A stretch of DNA of 64,000 nucleotides. It comes from Arthrobacter sp. zg-Y820 (GTDB lineage Bacteria > Actinomycetota > Actinomycetes > Actinomycetales > Micrococcaceae). The notes beneath the pieces are model-generated. The model ran no database searches. It had not been told where the DNA came from and saw only the letters and a list, made by a program, of their open reading frames with translations. The stretch spans positions 3,658,001 to 3,722,000 of the forward strand of contig NZ_CP126247.1 of assembly GCF_030142155.1 (NCBI RefSeq), in the 5' to 3' direction. The translations under genes were made by a program, and so were the position numbers. Positions 60,930 through 64,000 of the stretch are shown piece by piece. Position 1 is the stretch's first letter, and each line of letters starts with the position of its first letter.

Positions 60930-61685
60930 TCAGTCACGCACTCCAACGGCGGCGTCGTGCAGGACGAAGGTTGCAAACCCCAGCTCGCGTCGTGCGCCGC
61001 TCAGCCAGGCGTCGCGATTCTCACGTGCAGCGGCGAATGCCTGGTCACGATCCTCGGTCGTCGAGGCCTCCCGCACGGCCCAGTCGACGAGCGACCCGGT
61101 CCAGCTGAACTGGTAGTCGTCCCACTCGGCCAACGTGCTGACGTGCCCGTACGACGGCTCGAACCCGTGCTCATGGAAGGCTCGCACCAGGCCGGCGAGG
61201 TCGGGATAGGCGTCGGCCGAAACCTCGAGCGCGGCCAGGGCAGAAGCCGACGGGGCGCCCTCCCAGATGCTGTCGCCGATCAGCGCTTGGCCACCGGGGC
61301 GCAGATGCCGCCGGACAGCGCCCAGCATGTCCTCCAGCCGGCCGAAGGCGTGGCTCGCACCGACGCACAGCACCACGTCGAAGACCCCGTCGTTCCAGGT
61401 GGCGGCATCCGTCTCGATCCAGCGCACCCGGTCGCTCAGTTTCCGCTCGTCGGCACGCCGGGCGGCAGAGGCTGGGACCATTTGGTCGATCCCTACGCCA
61501 GTGATTCCGGGGTGGGTGAGTAGCAGCTCCTGCAGCCACTCGCCCTCGCCGCACCCGAGGTCAACGGCGCGGGCGCCGTCGCTTGGGCTCAGCCAGCCGA
61601 CCAGTTCGCGCAGCCGATCGGGCGCCACCGGCGCCGCGATTGGATGGCGCTGGTGGGCAATGTCGAAGATCTCGGAGCGCTCCAT
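60930..61685 (-). CDS. Class I SAM-dependent methyltransferase
   Basis: A 251-residue methyltransferase. SAM motif I is VDLGCGEGEWLQEL, motif II-III VGIDQMV and WIETDAATWND, and the post-motif VVLCVGASHAF. A domain after residue 150 (Trp/Tyr-rich) may bind substrate. It lies just past the cwlM terminator in the position normally held by parB, on the opposite strand, which suggests acquisition by insertion. No specific substrate deduced. Confidence 0.87.
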   Translation of the reverse strand: MERSEIFDIAHQRHPIAAPVAPDRLRELVGWLSPSDGARAVDLGCGEGEWLQELLLTHPGITGVGIDQMVPASAARRADERKLSDRVRWIETDAATWNDGVFDVVLCVGASHAFGRLEDMLGAVRRHLRPGGQALIGDSIWEGAPSASALAALEVSADAYPDLAGLVRAFHEHGFEPSYGHVSTLAEWDDYQFSWTGSLVDWAVREASTTEDRDQAFAAARENRDAWLSGARRELGFATFVLHDAAVGVRD

Positions 61686-61877
61686 CGCAGCGACGCTACA
61701 GGATTCAGCCGACGCCGAGGCTGAGACACCCCGGCGTGAGGCGCGCGGTTCCGCCCTCGGCGTCGAGCTGGTCGGCGTGGGTCTGGACGGACGCCGTGGT
61801 GGCCTGCTTTTTGGGTTGTTTTGTCAACCGAGTGGTTCCCTTTCAAAGACGGGTATGTGGGTCCGGTGACACCGTCT

Positions 61878-61904
61878 CTGCTCGAGACCTAGGGTTTCGA
61901 GCAG
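61878..61904. repeat. Inverted repeat CTGCTCGA / TCGAGCAG
   Basis: Perfect eight-base arms with an 11-base loop, about 40 bases upstream of the stub at 61945. It may mark the leader of the truncated gene or an insertion boundary. Confidence 0.4.
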
Positions 61905-61944
61905 CTGGAGCCTCCGGTCCAGTCTCTTGGTTCTCGGGGTTTCC

Positions 61945-62073
61945 ATGCTGCTATCGCCGTCGTTCCGTGCCCAAAAGGCCGGCTCCCTCGCTGCCGCCGC
62001 CATGGCCGCAGCCCTGGTCCTGGGTGTGGCCACCCCAGTCCAGGCCACCCCAGGAATCACGGTGAGTATATAG
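61945..62073 (+). pseudogene. 5' fragment of a secreted-protein gene (signal peptide stub)
   Basis: A 42-codon frame encoding almost only a signal peptide: a basic N-region (SFRAQKAG), a hydrophobic Ala/Leu core and an ATPVQA cleavage site, then TPGITVSI and a stop. GGGG lies a few bases upstream of the ATG. No mature domain follows; 62090 begins a different gene with lower GC. I read this as the surviving start of a larger secreted protein cut off by a rearrangement. A genuine 42-residue secreted peptide is the alternative. Confidence 0.45.
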
Positions 62074-62089
62074 GCGGATAGGAGTTCCA

Positions 62090-62626
62090 ATGAGCACAAA
62101 ATGGCCTTACCTGCTCTTGACCCTGATGACTTTGATTCTTCTGGCAGCTGGCATCTTTATCGGATGGAATCATTGGATAACCGTAGTGATAGTCGCGGTT
62201 CCCGTCGGCTTCATGATCTCCACGTACAGATCATCAAACCGCCAGCAAATCGCTCGGACCAATAACTCTGAAATTAGCTCCACGGGAGCAGTATCAGAGG
62301 GGCAAGTCCGGCTCGATACTCCGATTGGCTCTGTGCCAGCGGTTGTAGAGAGTGCCGTAGCTGGAATGCGCCGGTTCAAACTACGGAGCCTCTCCGCGGA
62401 CGGAGCGGAAATCAGGGTATCAATAACCTTCAAGACTTGGGGTGAAACCATCACCCTAAAGTTCGAAGATGCAGGTTCCAACATGTCCCGCATAACTGCC
62501 ACCTGCCGTCCCTTAATGAAATCAACGGCGGTTGACTACGGTCAGGGCAGGCAAGACATTCGTGAACTCTTCCAGGCATGTCAAGACCAGCGGGGATTAA
62601 GCAACACATCAAGGAGCAATCCATAG
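62090..62626 (+). CDS. Membrane-anchored hypothetical protein
   Basis: A 178-residue protein. Two hydrophobic helices (residues 8-25 and 29-45) are followed by a soluble C-terminal domain of about 120 residues with an alternating strand-helix pattern (VPAVVESAVAGMRRFKLRSLS, EIRVSITFKTWGETITLKFE). AGGAG precedes the ATG. It lies in the low-GC accessory block. A similar helix/strand outline is seen in the 63386-63760 protein, hinting at distant paralogy. No family recognised. Confidence 0.6.
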   Translation: MSTKWPYLLLTLMTLILLAAGIFIGWNHWITVVIVAVPVGFMISTYRSSNRQQIARTNNSEISSTGAVSEGQVRLDTPIGSVPAVVESAVAGMRRFKLRSLSADGAEIRVSITFKTWGETITLKFEDAGSNMSRITATCRPLMKSTAVDYGQGRQDIRELFQACQDQRGLSNTSRSNP

Positions 62627-62738
62627 GAGGTAGTTGCACAGCCGCCTCGGCGGCGCTCACCGGCCTCAGTGGGCGCCACTTGCTTTGGGAGAGAATTCCG
62701 ACATTCATGTCCGGCAGTTCCGAATAGGCTTTGGTTCC

Positions 62739-63188
62739 ATGAGACTCGAAACTAGGGGAAAACGCATCCTGGAGATGAGGACGCGGCGTGGCCGGGTACT
62801 GGTGTTCGTTGTTCTGCCCCTGGTACTGGGGCTGCTCACGGCGGTCACCGGCTCCCTTCAACCTATTTTCACGTTGACCATGTTGTTTCTCATGGCACCC
62901 TTCCTTCTCCAGCACAGCGGCAGGAGGTTTGATCCGCGAACCGTTGTGCCAGCAACGGGTACCACCCGGCAGGACCGGGTGGCGGGATGGTGGAACCGAT
63001 GCCGCAGGTTCGGGTTCTACGCATCGCTTTCCGTGCTGTTGATGTGGGCTCTCGCCTTCACCCGATCAGCACTAACCGACACCTGGGGCGGTGGTGACCT
63101 TCTGCTGGCCATCGCGCTGGTCATCCCACTCGTGGTGATCTTCCGCCGGCCGCCCCGAACTCTCTCCAGTACCGCGGAAGCGAGATGA
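62739..63188 (+). CDS. Small multi-pass membrane protein
   Basis: A 149-residue protein with four predicted helices (VLVFVVLPLVLGLLTAV, then TLTMLFLMAPFLL, then FYASLSVLLMWALAF, then LLLAIALVIPLVVIF) and basic loops. The start at 62739 is uncertain; an earlier TTG at 62634 follows AGGAGG but too closely, and an ATG at 62775 is possible. Its stop overlaps a later in-frame ATG (63185) of the next gene. Function unknown. Confidence 0.5.
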   Translation: MRLETRGKRILEMRTRRGRVLVFVVLPLVLGLLTAVTGSLQPIFTLTMLFLMAPFLLQHSGRRFDPRTVVPATGTTRQDRVAGWWNRCRRFGFYASLSVLLMWALAFTRSALTDTWGGGDLLLAIALVIPLVVIFRRPPRTLSSTAEAR

Positions 63189-63385
63189 CTGGAAGCATCC
63201 ACGCAATCTCCCGTCCCAACCACGGCCAGGAGGCCGAGGACGGCAATTTCCAATTGATGTTGTCAACCGGATCGGTTGAAACGGCCTGGCTCAATGGCCG
63301 CGCCAGCAGGTCATCGAGCCGGCTCACGCTTATATTCATTTGGGTGAACCCCTCACCGCCGCATTTAGCGAAAGAAGAGTCCTCT

Positions 63386-63760
63386 TTGGAAATCATTTAC
63401 GAATCAAAGGAGACCTTCACTCTTCTTGAACCGGTTCCAGCGGCAGTGACCGCCCTCGAGTCAAACTTGAGGAATGCGGGCTACCGACCGCAATCGCGAG
63501 GCGACTCGGTAACAGTAGCTACGGGTTCCGATTTGCTGACCAGACTTTGGGGGATGCTCCTGCCGTGGGGCCGCAAGAGCGTTCCGGTCGGCATGACTGT
63601 TTCCTTCACGTCCGGACCCATGGGCACGGTTGCGTCAGTGCACGCTTATGACAGGCTTGGCTGGTACGTCGACGCTAAAACCAACTCAGTCCTCAAAGAA
63701 GAAGTAATGCAGAGAATCGATGCCCTGATAGAAGTGGCTCGAAGATCATTGCAGCGATAA
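63386..63760 (+). CDS. Small hypothetical soluble protein
   Basis: A 124-residue acidic/basic mixed protein with a strand-helix core (FTLLEPVPAAVTALESNLRNAGYRPQ, then SVTVATGSDLLTRLWGMLLPWGRKSVPV, GMTVSFTSGPMGTVASVHAYDRLGWYVD). The TTG at 63386 is preceded by GAAGAG at a suitable distance. The frame extends upstream to an ATG at 63185 that overlaps the preceding stop, but that part is unlike the rest. Similar outline to the C-terminal domain of the protein at 62090. Function unknown. Confidence 0.5.
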   Translation: MEIIYESKETFTLLEPVPAAVTALESNLRNAGYRPQSRGDSVTVATGSDLLTRLWGMLLPWGRKSVPVGMTVSFTSGPMGTVASVHAYDRLGWYVDAKTNSVLKEEVMQRIDALIEVARRSLQR

Positions 63761-63776
63761 GCCATCTACCGGTTGC

Positions 63777-64000
63777 TCAGGCGGCCAGCAGGCACCGGTG
63801 GGCCGGCACAGGCGGTGAGGGTGTGTAGGGCATTTCGTCGCGGAGCATGGCCCAGAGGACGTTGAAGCGGCGTCGTGCAAGACAGATGACGGCTGGGGTA
63901 TGGGATTTACCTTCGGTGCGTTTGCGGTCATACCTCCTCGACCACACATAAGGACAGCAAAAGACGTCGTAGACACATCGGCCCGGAGTGTCCGGAACTC
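63777..64000 (-). mobile_element. IS110-family transposase, C-terminal part (runs off the window)
   Basis: Translating the minus strand gives YDRKRTEGKSHTPAVICLARRRFNVLWAMLRD before a stop at 63777-63779, the characteristic C-terminal end of IS110-family transposases (RKR-EGK-H-A-ARRR-LWA-LRD). The sequence upstream of this (towards 64000) matches the family poorly, and a better-looking fragment is in another frame, so a frameshift or small insertion is likely and the element is probably a remnant. The rest lies outside the window. Confidence 0.6.

Overview
The window is a high-GC chromosomal segment from an actinobacterium, most likely Arthrobacter or a close relative in the Micrococcaceae. 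The assignment rests on conserved gene order seen in the translations: a replication/ribosomal block (dnaB, rplI, rpsR, ssb, rpsF), myo-inositol phosphate synthase with the mycothiol enzyme MshA, and a cca, Nudix, murJ, pseudokinase, trxB, trxA, cwlM series that in Actinobacteria lies beside the parAB/dnaA origin region. The chromosomal origin is therefore probably a short distance beyond the right edge (inference; no dnaA or parAB is in the window).

Layout. 0.2-5.3 kb: an LPXTG-anchored S1-family protease, a lipoprotein, a small membrane protein and a SigB/SigF-type sigma factor. 5.3-16.3 kb: a sugar-nucleotide/glycosyltransferase locus with GmhB, GmhA, two HldE-type kinase/adenylyltransferases, three family-9 (heptosyltransferase-like) and two GT4-like glycosyltransferases and an SDR dehydrogenase. 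Six of its genes overlap serially by four bases. This is an ADP-heptose pathway in a Gram-positive background, and is the most interesting metabolic system here. 16.3-26.5 kb: small membrane proteins, MATE and MFS exporters, a DUF4031/HD-like protein, a beta-propeller protein coupled to a MoaD/ThiS-like carrier, an Rpf resuscitation factor divergent from a KimA-like permease, and an unknown protein.

26.7-30.6 kb: dnaB and the rplI-rpsR-ssb-rpsF operon. The dnaB/rplI gap carries a dense cluster of DnaA boxes. 30.8-45.8 kb (almost all on the minus strand): an M18 aminopeptidase, two ABC-2 export systems with duplicated ATPases, an MFS protein, an ABC-F protein, a monooxygenase, membrane proteins, a CrtI-like oxidoreductase and a GT87-like mannosyltransferase. 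46-50.2 kb: ino1, fhs and mshA. Ino1 and MshA supply the first two steps towards mycothiol.

50.15-51.38 kb is a long stretch with no convincing gene. It is partly purine-rich and contains many hairpins. 51.4-60.7 kb: histidine phosphatase, cca, Nudix hydrolase, then the envelope/redox block murJ, pseudokinase, trxB-trxA and cwlM. A promoter matching the thiol-stress sigma factor (SigR/SigH) consensus precedes trxB, and a looser match precedes mshA, which suggests that the thioredoxin and mycothiol systems may be co-regulated. 60.7-64 kb looks like a recent insertion: a methyltransferase, a truncated secreted-protein stub, three small proteins of lower GC, and the end of an IS110-family transposase running off the edge.

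No rRNA, tRNA or CRISPR array was recognised. Start codons were chosen by ribosome-binding site, overlap with the upstream gene or family alignment, and alternatives are given where the choice is uncertain.
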